This document shows positions 24,641 to 37,200 of a stretch of 64,000 nucleotides of DNA, piece by piece. The stretch comes from Cololabis saira. Taxonomy: Eukaryota; Chordata; Actinopteri; Beloniformes; Belonidae. The notes beneath the pieces are model-generated. The model did not search any database and was not told the DNA's origin. It worked only from the letters and a program-made list of their open reading frames with translations. The stretch covers positions 15,796,941 through 15,860,940 of the forward strand of contig NC_084607.1 in the NCBI RefSeq assembly GCF_033807715.1, in the 5' to 3' direction. Position numbers and translations under genes: made by a program. The number at the start of each line of letters is the position of its first letter. Position 1 is the stretch's first letter.

Positions 24641-25790
24641 TCGACAACCTTTAGAATCAGCCAAAGTGAAAGCTTGAGAAGGAATTTTGAATGACCTGTG
24701 TAGAAGAGGCGATCCTGAACATTTTTAGGTTTCTTGAAGAGAATCGATTTCTTCAAGCGGAGACCTCCAACAGGCAAGGATTCAGTTTGCAGCAAAGTGT
24801 GAAGCAGCCGGCACAGTCGGAATACTAAGCAATAATGAGCTCTGGTGCAGACTGTTACCAGGCTATTACCTGAGCTGCACAGGTATGAAGCACATACAGT
24901 TGAGACACTCACACTTCTCTCATGTCTAGAAACCCTATACAACTTAATTTGTGTGCTCAACATACTTAATTTAGACCAACTGAAACCATTATCATTTTAA
25001 CATTTCCTATACCAAACTGAACGCTTCTCTCACAGGTACTGCGACTGTGCTGCATGTCCCCGACCGCAGCTGGCAAATGTACTGAATAAATCCTGTAGGA
25101 GTTTACAGTCGCCATGTTGTATTTGTTGTATTTGCAAAGCACAGAAGGCAGGGTTATCACAAGAGTGTTTCAGGACTGTGTTGCTGAGATTACTGCTAAC
25201 CGTTTTGGTATATTTTGAGCACAATAACTCCAGGAATTGCAGAAACTACATTCCTCCCACGGATGAACAAAACAAGATAAGACAGCAAAGCTCTAAAAAA
25301 CTAATCAACCCCATGTCCCGAAACAGTTTCAGCACCACACACATTGAAACAGGTCCTGAACGATGACCCTACCCCTTAAATGATAACAGTGCTTCCAACG
25401 ATTAGGATTCATTGTTGTTGTTTTCACAGTCTGAGTCGACCTTAACAAGAAGCATTCCTCACGAGGAACTTTCAACACATGAAACATTAACCATAATAGA
25501 CAAATACATTTTAAACCCCAACTGTAAACACAGAGATAATACACAGCTTTGTTCTACACAGGTCATTCAAAACAGTTGTGGGCAATTGGGTGATTTTTCT
25601 TCTCCATATTTAGTCTTTTTATTGGTTATCTGTCTGCATGAGTGAATCATGTATTGAAAGGATGACACGCCTCCAACACTACGGTTTGCACTTTGCAAAT
25701 AGTGCTAACAGATTTGTCTGTGAAGCTGGAAGTAGGAAGGCTTGTTATTTTGGAACATGTCTGAGTGATATTTATCAGCTTATTCCAGGT
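24641..25790. other. Gene-free stretch
   Basis: A 182-codon minus-strand frame crosses 24415-24963, but it lies partly in repeat sequence and shows no domain, signal or splice context. Otherwise nothing recognisable. Confidence 0.4.
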
Positions 25791-25798
25791 GTAGCATG

Positions 25799-26523
25799 CA
25801 GGGGCGTCAATTGGGTATGGCAAGGTATGGCAGCCGCCACACCTTTGCTTCAAGGGTTAAATGTAAATTTTTGTTTTTTAAATACATTTATGGAATAACT
25901 ACAAATGCAAATAAGAACAACATGATCGATTTCACTAGTTATTATACACTGCAAAAACTCAAAATCTTAACAAGAATATTTGTCTTATTTCTAGTTAAAA
26001 TGTCTAATTTTTAGTCTCAATTTTTTTTTTTTTAATCTCATTTCATTTAAGACAAGACTCAAAAACAACCATTTTCACCTGTTTCAAGTAGAGTTTCACT
26101 TAAAATAAGTAGAAAAATCTGCCAATGGAACAAGATTGTTTTGCTTGTAATGAGAAGATAAATCTTGTCCCACTGGCAGATTTTTCTACTTATTTCAAGT
26201 GAAAATTTACTTGAAACAGGTGAAAATGGTCAAATAACAAGTTATTTTTTCTGGTAATGACTCTTGTTTTAAGTGTAATGAGATTTTTTGACTAAAAATT
26301 TGACATTTTAACTAGAAATTAGACAAATATTCCTGGTAAGATTTTGAGTTTTTGCAGTGAGTGAGACTGCTTTGAAAAAGTTCCAATTTTCTTGACCACA
26401 CAGATAAGCTACATAGCAGACTTCTGTGATGAGAATTTGCTGGACGTGTTGATTGATACTCTAGTTAAGTTCTGTGACTCGTAACCTTGCCATACCTTAG
26501 CTTCCACTGAATTGACGCCACTG
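25799..26523. mobile_element. hAT-like non-autonomous DNA transposon
   Basis: The left terminus CAGGGGCGTCAATT is matched in inverse by AATTGACGCCACTG at the right, and the subterminal GGTATGGCAAGG/CCTTGCCATACC motif also occurs at both sides. An 8-bp direct repeat with one mismatch flanks it: GTAGCATG (25791-25798) and GAAGCATG (26524-26531). CAG...CTG ends with an 8-bp duplication are the hAT signature. It has no transposase and carries a second element (25947-26359) inside. Confidence 0.8.
25947..26359. mobile_element. Palindromic MITE nested in the hAT-like element
   Basis: Begins CACTGCAAAAACTCAAAATC and ends in the inverse, GATTTTGAGTTTTTGCAGTG. The two halves form a long imperfect foldback. 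The central arms (AAGTAGAAAAATCTGCCA and its inverse) recur in a partial copy at 50600-50795. I could not identify a target-site duplication. It is a common type of fish foldback element and is non-coding. Confidence 0.8.
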
Positions 26524-26689
26524 GAAGCATGGTGAAGTGGCAGGTGGTACAATACAGAAGCAAGGTCTCAAGGATGCTGTGATAGAGAGGACGTAGCAGG
26601 TGGGCTTTGACTGAGGAGGACCTGAGTTTACAGATAACATGAGGTCTCAAATATGAGCTCCTCTGTTGTGACATTGTTCAGAATCAGAA

Positions 26690-27041
26690 TCATCTTTATT
26701 GGCCAGGTTCGAACATTGTCCAACAAGGTATTTGACTCCGGTAATTTCGCTCTTTGGTGATAAAATAGAATAAACAATAAAACAAATGTGGAATTTCTAT
26801 GATACAGAATAAACAGTATAAACATTTAAGGTGCAGCAGTTTGAGGTAGAGAGAAAAAAGAAAAGAAAAAGAAAAAGGGACAGTTCTGAATAAAAATAAA
26901 CAAGAGAGCATCATCATTGAGAGCATCATTGTCCGTACACCACTGGGAGAAATGAGAAACAGTCTGTGGGTCGGCTGTGAGAGAGTCTTTGTCTGTAAGT
27001 TGAGCGAGTATGACTGTGTTAGTGGGGACACAGCAACCCAT
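26690..27041 (-). mobile_element. Internally deleted LINE remnant, RT fragment plus 3' tail
   Basis: Read on the minus strand, 27041 down to about 26925 gives ILAQLTDKDSLTADPQTVS followed by HFSQWC, which looks like the region just after the YADD box of a non-LTR reverse transcriptase. It then jumps to a 3' UTR ending in TTGGCCAATAAAGATGATTC (plus strand 26690-26712 as the inverse). The same TTGGCCAATAAA-CTGATTCT tail ends the element at 42900-43739, so both belong to one family. Most of the coding region is missing. Confidence 0.6.
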
Positions 27042-27049
27042 TAGACATA

Positions 27050-28650
27050 CCGAATTATTTCAAAAAACCTTGTGTTCTCGTTTGAGGCGCATCTAAATAT
27101 TGCTGCTTTTAGGGGACGTAGATGGTGGAGTACTGTTAAAAAAGAATTATCAAATGACTAATGTTAGGAGTTCTATTCTCCTATTTTTTCTTCTTCCAGC
27201 CACATTTATGTTTGAGTGGCATGGCTGAAGGCTCAGGTCTGCATACCGAATCTGTCATCAGATTTTGCACTGTTCAATTTAGACTTTGAAGTCACGTGAT
27301 CGAGCAATTACTTACTTTTATACAGGCATACTGTCATACCGAAAATGTCATACTGTTAAATATTTGTAGTGCTTTTCTTCAATGGATTGTATGATATTTT
27401 TAACACTTTAATACTTGACACATGAAATAACACCAAAAAGTGTTGATTATATATTGAAATGAAAAACACTTCCAATTGTGTATTTAACAGTTTCCGAATA
27501 ATTATTTTTCCTGTCATTATGAATACATTAGGTAAGTGTATGTATTTTTTATTTAGTTGATTTTTTTTTTCTCCTCCAATTAAAGTCCTGACGCCTTGGC
27601 AAAGCTGGATGTGCACATGTAGGGTTTCATAATTAAACAAGTTGTTTAGAATATGAGATTTACAATCTTTGTGCCTGAGCATTTGCTTTTATAACCACAA
27701 TGTGACACCAGGAGCCCACCTTCAATACAGAGAAGAGCCACGTGAATTACAGGCTGCAACACCCTTACGGGCCCCAGTGCCAGCGCTGTTTTTAATAATG
27801 CCCCTGAGCTGAAATTAGCACTTTGAAGTCTGAGGGCTATGATCCTCCATCGGAAGAGAGTGGATTGTGCCCCCTGGGTTGATGAGTTGCTTTAAGTGGA
27901 GGAATTTAAAGTAGTTGTTTTTTGTAGTAAGGATAGAGCAGAGGGGGTGATTGGGATGGATGGTTTATCTATCTGTCGTGAGAGGTGAGACAAAAGGTAA
28001 AACTGTTGATTTACCAGTCAGCCTGCACTCCAATACCAAAGGGGTTGGAGCGTGCGAGACTGCAAATGAGGTCGTGAAGTTAAATACGAGCAGAAATTAG
28101 TTTCTGTCAAAGTTGGCTGGCTAACCTTTAGGGATAGACGTAGGAATCCACTCAACCACTTTAATTTATTCACATATTTCTTGTTTAATTTATTTCTATT
28201 CTATCTATTTATTTTTAATCTATTTTCTATTTTGTCAGATATAGATACATTTTAGTTTGGGCCAAGATGCCACGCTGACAGGCCAGTGTCTACCCGAGCC
28301 ATGACTCATTCTCTTGTCTCTGTTTCATTTCTAAATGAAAGCGATTGTGTGTCTGTGTGAGTGAATATCACAGCTGTTATTTTCCTCCGTTTGTTGGTCA
28401 GTTTATGTTAACCTAACCTCCACAAAGCCTCCCAGAATACGCTCTTTTCCCTGTCTGTTAAAAGTTCCTTTTTTTTAATCAGAGAGCTGCTGTGATGCTA
28501 ATTAAATGCCAATTATCAACATCGCCCATTTGCCTGTTCTATCAAAAGAACCACACATAGCTGCTGTGGTCAAATTCATTTGCAAGTAAATATTTGTTCT
28601 GAGTTCATTTTTGAGTGTTTCTTCCGTGTTTCATCGGCCAACATGATCAA
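27050..28650. other. Gene-free stretch upstream of sstr3
   Basis: No exon or element recognised. Distal promoter or 5'-UTR exons of sstr3 may lie here but cannot be seen from sequence alone. Confidence 0.4.
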
Positions 28651-28654
28651 TCAC

Positions 28655-29000
28655 ATCTTCTTTTATTTATTTACTTTCTTGTTTTATTTTTTTATTTTTT
28701 ATTTTATTAGTTTGCACACAATAAAATTAACACTTGCAATCAAAATAGTAAAACAAATGTGACAGGAGAGGTCAAAAAGCCAACAGGCTTATGCAACGGA
28801 CCTCCCCTCAATTTAGGAAGTAATTACAAAAAATCAAAAAACAAAAAAAACAAGACGAAGACTATAAACAAAAACAAAGAAAGTTTGACTACATAGTTAC
28901 AGATCATCAACACACACAAAAAAAAACAAACAAACAAAAAAAAAAAAACAAAGAAAACTTTTTTTTTTTGGTTTTTTTTTAAATGTGAATTAAATGTGAT
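28655..29000 (-). repeat. A/T-homopolymer-rich block, probable retroposon remnant
   Basis: T-rich at 28660-28710, A-rich at 28830-28960, with a unique middle (AGGAGAGGTCAAAAAGCCAAC). This resembles the reverse complement of a LINE 3' UTR with a poly-A tail. There are no clear ends, and the family is unknown to me. Confidence 0.35.
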
Positions 29001-29400
29001 GATAAATTTCTTTTAAAAATCTCTAGAGAAGCAGAGCTTTTGATAATGTGAGATTTGGAGTTCCATATCTGTACACCGCGATATCTGAGGGAATTTGTTT
29101 TGAGTTTGCTGATTCTCACTTGAAGATTTTATAGCTCAAGGTCACAGTTTTGACAACTCTCAAATTGTTAGCATGTTTACCTCCATATTGGCTCATCGTT
29201 GAATTCACAGAAACATTATAATGTAAAAGGTTCATCTAAAATCAGCACTGACTTTGCTGAAGTGTAAGAGCCATTGTTTTTTTTTTGGAAGAGATTTCAT
29301 TGTCATTGGAAAAGAAGTTAAACTTCTTTTTCTTGTCTTTTCACTTTAATCTTCAGATAAAGAAAACTTAAAAACTGTCAGGCATTCAATGTGATAATTG

Positions 29401-29421
29401 TTTTTTTCCCCCCTCCAACAG
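29401..29421 (+). promoter_or_regulatory. Splice acceptor ahead of the sstr3 coding exon
   Basis: A T/C-only tract runs into CCAACAG, a strong 3' splice site. It implies at least one non-coding upstream exon and that the transcript's coding exon begins at 29422. A short ATG-initiated frame (ATGGGTGGTAGCTAA, 29426-29440) precedes the main start. Confidence 0.65.
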
Positions 29422-29478
29422 AGCAGATGGGTGGTAGCTAAACCAGCAGAAGCACAAAGCGACAGGAAGAGCACATGC

Positions 29479-30930
29479 ATGGGTGACATCACGCTTCCCG
29501 GTGTGGAGATGTCAGCTGAGGCGTGGGAGAACGACAGCTTGGCCAGCCCTTCCACTGGTCTCCCGCTGTTCCTGCTCATGTTCAACGACAGCGATCTGAA
29601 TGAGACGCTGTTCAACTTGACCAACTCCACCTTCCCAGATGTCTCATCGGGCCCCAGTGTAGCAGGAGTCCTCATCCCACTTATATACATCATTGTTTGT
29701 GTCATCGGCCTCGGCGGAAACACTTTGGTGATTCACATCGTCCTACACTACTCGAAGATAGAGTCAGTGACCAACATCTACATTCTCAACTTAGCCATCG
29801 CTGACGAGCTCTTCATGCTCGGCCTGCCCTTCCTGGCAGTACAGAACACCTTGCAGTCGTGGCCTTTTGGTTCCTTCATGTGCCGAATGGTGATGACCGT
29901 CGACTCCATCAACCAGTTCACCAGCATTTTCTGCCTGACAGTAATGAGCATCGACCGCTACTTTGCTGTGGTCCACCCCATTAGATCCTCCAAGTGGCGG
30001 CGTCCTCAGGTGGCCAAAGCGGTGAACGGCACGGTGTGGGCGCTGTCCTTTCTCGTCGTTCTGCCAGTGGTGATCTTTGCAAATATCCAGAAGGCAGGAG
30101 GCACCTGCAACATCTCTTGGCCCCAGCCGGCTAACATATGGAGGGCTGCCTTCATCGTTTACACCTCCACTGTCGGATTCTTCTGCCCTCTCCTAATCAT
30201 CTGCCTCTGTTACCTGCTTATTGTCTTCAAGATCCGTAGCTCAGGTAAAAAAGTCCACGCCACCTCAACCAAGCGAAGGAAGTCAGAAAGGAAGGTGACT
30301 CGAATGGTCGTGATTGTTGTCGCCGTATTTGTCTTCTGTTGGCTGCCTTTCTACGCCCTCAACATCATCAACCTGCTGGTGTCCCTGCCCTCAGAGTACC
30401 AGGGCCTTTACTATTTTGTTGTCGTGCTTGGATACGCCAACAGCTGTGCCAACCCCATCGTCTATGGCTTCTTGTCAGACAACTTCAAGAGGGGTTTCCG
30501 TAAAGCTCTGTGCCGCTCCACAAGGAAGGTGGAAAACCACGATCCCGTGGAGCACCAACGGCAGGAGGAAGGAAGGAGGGCGCTCATGCCCAGGGAGAGT
30601 CTCAGACGAGTCATTAGGAATGAAGAAGAGGAGGATGAGGAAGACGTCTCAGAAATGACTGAAATCTACAGAATCACACAGAATGGAAACACCAGTTTCC
30701 AGCCTCAGAGCTCGCAGCCACCGTTTTTGGAGAAAGGAGCGACCCCCGGAGCAACGGAGCTGTCGTCCCCTGACAAGAATGACAAGAACGGGGACACAAA
30801 AGGGAAAGATCAGACCAGCAGGTCCGCACTGACTGTCCCACTTCTCAATGGAGCCAAAAACGGGAGCATTAAGACTCCACCAGAGGAAAATGTAGAACAG
30901 GGCACCTCTTTGGAAATAAGTTATTTATAG
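29479..30930 (+). CDS. sstr3: Somatostatin receptor type 3 (GPCR)
   Basis: A class A seven-helix receptor for somatostatin peptides, Gi-coupled at the plasma membrane. 483 residues from the ATG at 29479; an alternative in-frame ATG at 29509 (473 residues) has the better -3 purine. The N-terminus has no signal peptide but five N-glycosylation sites (Asn18, 36, 41, 46, 49). Seven hydrophobic helices follow from about residue 62. Key residues are Asp142 in TM3 (ligand salt bridge), the Cys135-Cys210 disulfide, DRY at 159-161, CWLP at 287-290, the somatostatin-receptor signature YANSCANP at 319-326, and a palmitoylation-type Cys345. Type 3 is favoured over 2 or 5 by [13 protein letters not shown], a long tail with an acidic run (382-389), and the C-terminal ISYL that human SSTR3 also has. 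The coding region is intronless, as in the family. The AxSxQ ciliary motif of mammals reads ATSTK here (261-265). Confidence 0.95.
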   Translation: MGDITLPGVEMSAEAWENDSLASPSTGLPLFLLMFNDSDLNETLFNLTNSTFPDVSSGPSVAGVLIPLIYIIVCVIGLGGNTLVIHIVLHYSKIESVTNIYILNLAIADELFMLGLPFLAVQNTLQSWPFGSFMCRMVMTVDSINQFTSIFCLTVMSIDRYFAVVHPIRSSKWRRPQVAKAVNGTVWALSFLVVLPVVIFANIQKAGGTCNISWPQPANIWRAAFIVYTSTVGFFCPLLIICLCYLLIVFKIRSSGKKVHATSTKRRKSERKVTRMVVIVVAVFVFCWLPFYALNIINLLVSLPSEYQGLYYFVVVLGYANSCANPIVYGFLSDNFKRGFRKALCRSTRKVENHDPVEHQRQEEGRRALMPRESLRRVIRNEEEEDEEDVSEMTEIYRITQNGNTSFQPQSSQPPFLEKGATPGATELSSPDKNDKNGDTKGKDQTSRSALTVPLLNGAKNGSIKTPPEENVEQGTSLEISYL

Positions 30931-31950
30931 TGTAAGATGTGGACTTTAAAAGCTTGTGTTACTTTATGTGAAGTCGACGTTCCAGCACATGGTGACTCAT
31001 CTGTAATTTAATATATTTTTCAAGAACACAAAAGCCCATCAATGAACATTAAGGGCATTTGACATTGATGTATTTAATGTAATGGGATGTAAGAATCTTT
31101 GTAATGTATATATTCAGAAAATGTATATACATGAATGTATAATGTATTAATGCTTTAATTCACTTTAATCACATGTTGGTGTTTCTCTATATGTGTTATT
31201 GTGATGACCGTCTGTTGAGATGTATGTGTTCAAGTTAAGTGACTCCTTACTGATCAGAAGAAATCAATACTGATGGTGCCGCATTATTTTAAATATTTTT
31301 TAGCTTCAACTTGCATGTGTGAGACTCCATCTCCAAGAAATTTGGTTTGGTTTACTAAGGTGCTGCAGCAGGAATCCAGCTCGGTTTCTTTTATTTTTCT
31401 TCAGCAAACATTGGTAGAAAGTTATTACATGTATTCTGGTGGGCAAACAAAGCGCAAGGGTGACTTTATGTTGACTCTCGGTCTCAGTTCGGGAACCAAA
31501 GGCACTTTGTTTTAGGTTGGTAAAGGACTCAGTTGATTTAAAATGTTAAAAGGATTTTCACACTGCGTAACTTGAAGACCTGCATTCAAAAGCTGTAAAA
31601 TAATTTAGAAGTCCAAGATGCAAAATACTTCATATACTTCATAACCATTGACAAAAGATGTAAAACGTAAGAAAGTTAAAGGCCAAATCTTACATTATAG
31701 TTACATGCCACATCTTCTATTTTTGTCATCCTATTTAAACTATAGTCATGCAGACAAATGTGTTATGGGTGCGTAACACTTCCACATCCATCTTTCCCTC
31801 ACTTAAATCATATTTTTTAGCATCTCGGATCAAGTGAAGCTGTTGCAAGAAAATAATTGTGTCATTGTCAAGTTTTTTTTTCATAGAAATTTAGAAACAG
31901 ACCCTTTTAATAGGAATCTAGATTAATACTCATCTAGAATATCTTGGAAC
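30931..31950 (+). other. Presumed sstr3 3' UTR and flank
   Basis: AT-rich sequence after the stop codon, rich in TATA- and ATGTAT-type short words. I see no AATAAA that clearly marks the transcript end within the first kilobase. Confidence 0.4.
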
Positions 31951-31956
31951 TGGGTT

Positions 31957-32056
31957 TAGTCTAGTGGCTACAGAGGTGGGCTGCATGGTGTGTGTGTGTC
32001 TCAGATGGATAAAGATTTGGATAAAAGCGTCTGCTAAATGACAGTAGTAGTAGTAT
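31957..32056 (+). mobile_element. tRNA-derived SINE, short copy
   Basis: TTTAGTCTAGTGGCTACAGAGG resembles a pol III box A region. It is followed by a GT run and the tail GGATAAAAGCGTCTGCTAAATG with AGT repeats. That tail is a conserved 3' end of fish SINEs mobilised by L2-type LINEs. The same arrangement occurs in inverse at 59660-59740. Confidence 0.65.
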
Positions 32057-32440
32057 CTTCTGAGGGATCATCTATTTCCAGCTGTAACACAACAACTTCT
32101 CAGATGAATGAAACCATCACGTGTAAATAAACTTCACGGCTCAAACTGTACCAGGTTCTTGTCCAGGCTGAAACTGTTCTGTATGTTTTGATGAAATCTG
32201 GTGTAGTAGCTTTTGCCATTTTCAGTTCTGTTCACCTTCACATGTACAGCTCCACTTCACAACAAACAGCATTTCATCTCAGTTTTACATCCACTCACTT
32301 CAACCCTGGCTAATGCTGAGTTCTGACTGTTGGTCTAACTGCGGATTGATTTCAGCAGCACATTGTTGGAAATCTAAGGTAAAATTGCTTACAAGTAGAT
32401 TATCACAAAATCCACTGCACTGAAATAAAAAAAAATCAAG
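32057..32440. other. Gene-free spacer
   Basis: Nothing recognised apart from an isolated AATAAA near 32126. Confidence 0.35.
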
Positions 32441-32490
32441 AAAGAAAACACTTGTAGAAATCTTCAATGGTTTCTACAAGTGTTTTCTTT
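32441..32490. repeat. Perfect 20-bp stem hairpin
   Basis: AAAGAAAACACTTGTAGAAA (32441-32460), a 10-base loop, then the exact inverse (32471-32490). It stands directly before a TA array. Confidence 0.88.
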
Positions 32491-32503
32491 TTACATCTTT
32501 AAA

Positions 32504-33970
<1,467 letters not shown>

Positions 33971-33989
33971 CTTAGTAGCCAGCATACTG

Positions 33990-34153
33990 GGACTTTAATA
34001 TGGTATAATCCAAAGCGTCCTGGGGAGTACAGGAGGGGACCCCCACCTCAGGACCCCATCCGACCCTACGACATCATCCTGCAGAGTCTGGCTGAGCTCT
34101 CCATCCTGCAGGGTTTGGAAGACGACCACACCTTCCAGAAGGAGCGTCGCTGA
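33990..34153 (+). pseudogene. Unrecognised GC-rich coding-like fragment
   Basis: A GC-rich island in AT-rich surroundings reads YNPKRPGEYRRGPPPQDPIR, then a hydrophobic-acidic stretch ending DDHTFQKERR and a stop at 34151-34153. Its composition (prolines and charges, amphipathic helix) looks like real protein, and a GCAG/GTGTTT donor-like site lies 30 bases after the stop. I do not recognise the family. It may be a last exon, a decayed gene fragment or part of a transposon. No clear acceptor is seen upstream. Confidence 0.3.
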
Positions 34154-34439
34154 AGACGCTGGTCTACAAGGCCAGCAGGTGTTTCTTTATAGTCTACATA
34201 TAGTTTATAGAATATATATATATATATATAGAATATATCAACTGTTACACTGTTAGTTTTCCTACATATATCACACACTTAGCGACACTGTCACGGCTGG
34301 TGTAATTTTATATTCTCAAAGCTAGCCCGTACTTTCACGGTCCCCTCCCGGGTACGCCGCCATCTTGTCCTCTGTTTGGATCGCTTCTACTTCCGTGCGG
34401 TCACGTGACAGCATTTATATCAGCTTTGATACAGTAGCA

Positions 34440-34571
34440 TCCGGTTCAGATCCATGGTCCTCACATAGACGTATAAACATAGACGCGTCATCGACCGCTG
34501 GGGCGCGAGAAATACGGCCTCCATCTTGGACCGGTCATCCCACCCATAGACATCATGGGATAGACATATGG

Positions 34572-34572
<1 letters not shown>
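34440..34572 (+). mobile_element. Dispersed element end with CATAGAC motifs, copy 1
   Basis: Contains TCATCGACCGCTGG, GCGAGAAATACGGCC, CCATCTTGGACCGGTCATCC and CACCCATAGAC, then runs into a TA array through ATGGTTATATA. The same words occur in inverse order and strand at 63900-64000, again joined to a TA array, so this is a repeated element rather than unique sequence. Its class is unknown to me; a DNA transposon end is my guess. Confidence 0.6.

Positions 34573-34639
<67 letters not shown>
34573..34639. repeat. (TA)n microsatellite 3
   Basis: About 33 TA units, directly attached to the CATAGAC-type element. Confidence 0.97.
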
Positions 34640-34641
<2 letters not shown>

Positions 34642-37020
34642 AAAAGTTCAAGCTTGCGTTATCTGAACTGTAAATAATCATAGATCGTTTCATCCTTATA
34701 TGAAGTCATAAAGCAAATCAGCTGACATTCTGCTGCAAATGATGTTTTCAATAATTAATTTTACAATTAAATGTGACCAGTATTAGCACTTGGCAAAATA
34801 AGGTGAATTTTATATTTAATGTACTTATTCAAAACTACATATTTAGTAATGCAGGATCTGGGACATTTACTTCAGTGAAGTACTTGAGTAAGATTCTTCC
34901 CACTTTTTTCTGTGAGTGCAGCAAAATAATTCTTCTAGTGTCAGCAAATGTGACAACTTTAACATCATTCATCATAATTTCAACATCCTCCCCCTTATTC
35001 ATGAGTGTAAATAAATATTCCCCACGCTCTGATGCCAGACTTGTAATTTTTATTCGTCTGTAAATGCAGTGAAACAATTGGTGCTAGTGTGCTGCTGCTG
35101 CTCAGCTGGTCCTGCAGGCCACACGCCCACACACACCTTCTGCAGCGAACTACCGAGGAGCACAAGACCGTCATTAAACCGGCACATTAAAAAAGGATTT
35201 GCCTGCCTCGTGCGTTATCTGCCAGTCCCCCGAGGCTTGCAGTCTGATGAGAAGCAGAGACTTGTTCAGACCAGAGTAAAGCTGGGGTGGGTTTTCTGTC
35301 TCTGAGTGTGCTGTTTATTTGCCATGTGTGCATTCAGCTATAAATGTTGCTACACCCCACTTGTGCTCACTGTGCACGCAGAGGTGATAGTCCCTAAATG
35401 GATCTGCTCGTGGCATCGCAGTGACTCACTGTGATTGTCTGCTACTGACTCTCACCTACAATGTGGGCAAGGTCTTAAATTAATTCTAATTAATTCTTCT
35501 TCTTCTTTTCTTTCTTTGTCAGGACCTTTTAAAGAAAGTCTAAGTAAACACAGCTATCGGCTCAGTCCACCCAAGCTTATTCTGTACATTTAAAACAGCT
35601 TTGCATGTAGAGTAACGCTTGCATTTTCACCGTGTGTGAAGGCTTGTAAATTGATCCTACTGCTAATTAAAACTAAGTGCGAGTCTTCATTGCTCTGTTT
35701 CTGTTGTTTTGTTTTTTTGTTCTTTCAAAAATAAACCTCCACTTCAGCTGAAGTGTTGGCTTAAGTGCCGAAACAGAATCCCGGTGCGATACGAACACCT
35801 CAGAGTGTAGCTGCAACGGTGTTATGTTTTACATCTTTCCTCAGCACACTGTCTGAGGTTCATTCAAACTATCGAGCTGAAATGTGCAATTCACCTCTGC
35901 TGCTTTAGCTTTCGTATATTGCAAACCGTGTGTTTTGTTTGTTTTCTACTTGTGACCCTGAAGTTTCACTGTTCATATAACCTATGATGTTGTTGATTCT
36001 CGAGTTCAAATAAATAAAATGTGTGCTTTATTGAAAAGGTATAGACTTTTGTCATGTTTACCTTGAGTGAATTACAGAACAAACTGGCTGTGAAGGCAAG
36101 TAGAAAATAGATGAAATGGCTTACAATAGTCAGAAAGCGATAAAGGACAAAAAAAGATCAAGCAAAATAGATAAGTAAATAAAAAAGAGACAGAAAGAGA
36201 CTCAAAAGGGACTTAACGCATGGAAAAAACACTAAAGCGACACAATTTTCTATGAAATTGATCAGAGAAAACATATTAAGGGACTGGGGGGGGGGATCAG
36301 TAAAAAAGCCTCATGTAACGCATAGCCTTGAGAAGAAACAGACTAGCTCGGTTGAGCAGTAGGAATCAACCTCCAGGCGCTCTGGTGACAGTGGATTGAT
36401 GGGGAGGAGGAAGTGGACTGCCTGTGGACAGGCTTAAAGACAAAATCACATTGCTGTGTTTGTGGGGTTTCTTCATACGTCTGTGGTCATTTTTGTGTTC
36501 TGCAACTCCTTCCATTCATTCTTTTTTAGGTTTTGCATGCCTGCGGTTGTTACAGCACCGAGTATTCATCTTATTGTGAATCTCGTTGTGGTTTAAGCGT
36601 CTTTAATTATTATTTCGGCCTTTGATTTAGAATTTGTTGTTGATAGATATTTTCTTTTTGTCTGTTACTGAATGAGAAGAAAGTAAATTTACTGGAAACT
36701 AAACGTCATCTACTGATTCAGTTTATCATGTTATGTCGAGCTCTTCAGTTTGGTGAACCTCCCTCAGCTGTGTTATAGATAATCTAAGTTTATTTTTGGT
36801 CAATTTTACCAGTTGAGGGTTAGAGTTAAAATGTTATTGATGTCAGAAGTCACATGACCTCTTAAACCCAATGCACTGCTGATAGCGCCTGCAGTTTAAC
36901 CTGCAGCTAAAGGTTATCTTAATCCCAGTGGCTATTGTCAAAAAGGATCACATCAACCACTAGATCGCTCTTTTCCAGCCTGTTTGCTTAAACCTGTTAC
37001 AGGTAGGTTTCAACCAGAAT
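34640..37020. other. Gene-free stretch
   Basis: No exon, RNA gene or element recognised. A short G-run lies at about 36285. Confidence 0.4.
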
Positions 37021-37024
37021 CAAA

Positions 37025-37200
37025 GGTTGTGTTCGAAACCTCATACTGTGTACTGCACTTGCAATGCAGTGCAGTACAGTATGTACTGCTGGTGGTGGTT
37101 GTATGTAGTATGCCTCTGCAAAAGAGACTATTCTATAGTACAACTAGAAGCTGACCATGTGAATAGTGTGACTAGTATGCTTCAGCTTTAAAGGTGCATT
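37025..37200. mobile_element. Degraded DNA-transposon-like repeat
   Basis: GTGTTCGAAACCTCATACTG and repeated CATACT/AGTATG words with internal inverted symmetry (GCACTTGCAATGCAGTGC) resemble the ends of a common fish element. I cannot place both termini. Confidence 0.35.

Noticed and set aside
24415..24963. 182-codon minus-strand frame
   Set aside because: Overlaps degraded repeats, has no recognisable domain, signal peptide or conserved composition, and no splice context.
29479..30930. sstr3 alternatively being sstr2 or sstr5
   Set aside because: The extended acidic tail, [13 protein letters not shown] and terminal ISYL fit type 3 better; type 5 lacks the long acidic tail.
37025..37200. 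GCACTTGCAATGCAGTGC region as a microRNA hairpin
   Set aside because: The symmetry is short and sits in what looks like a degraded transposon end; no stable long stem.
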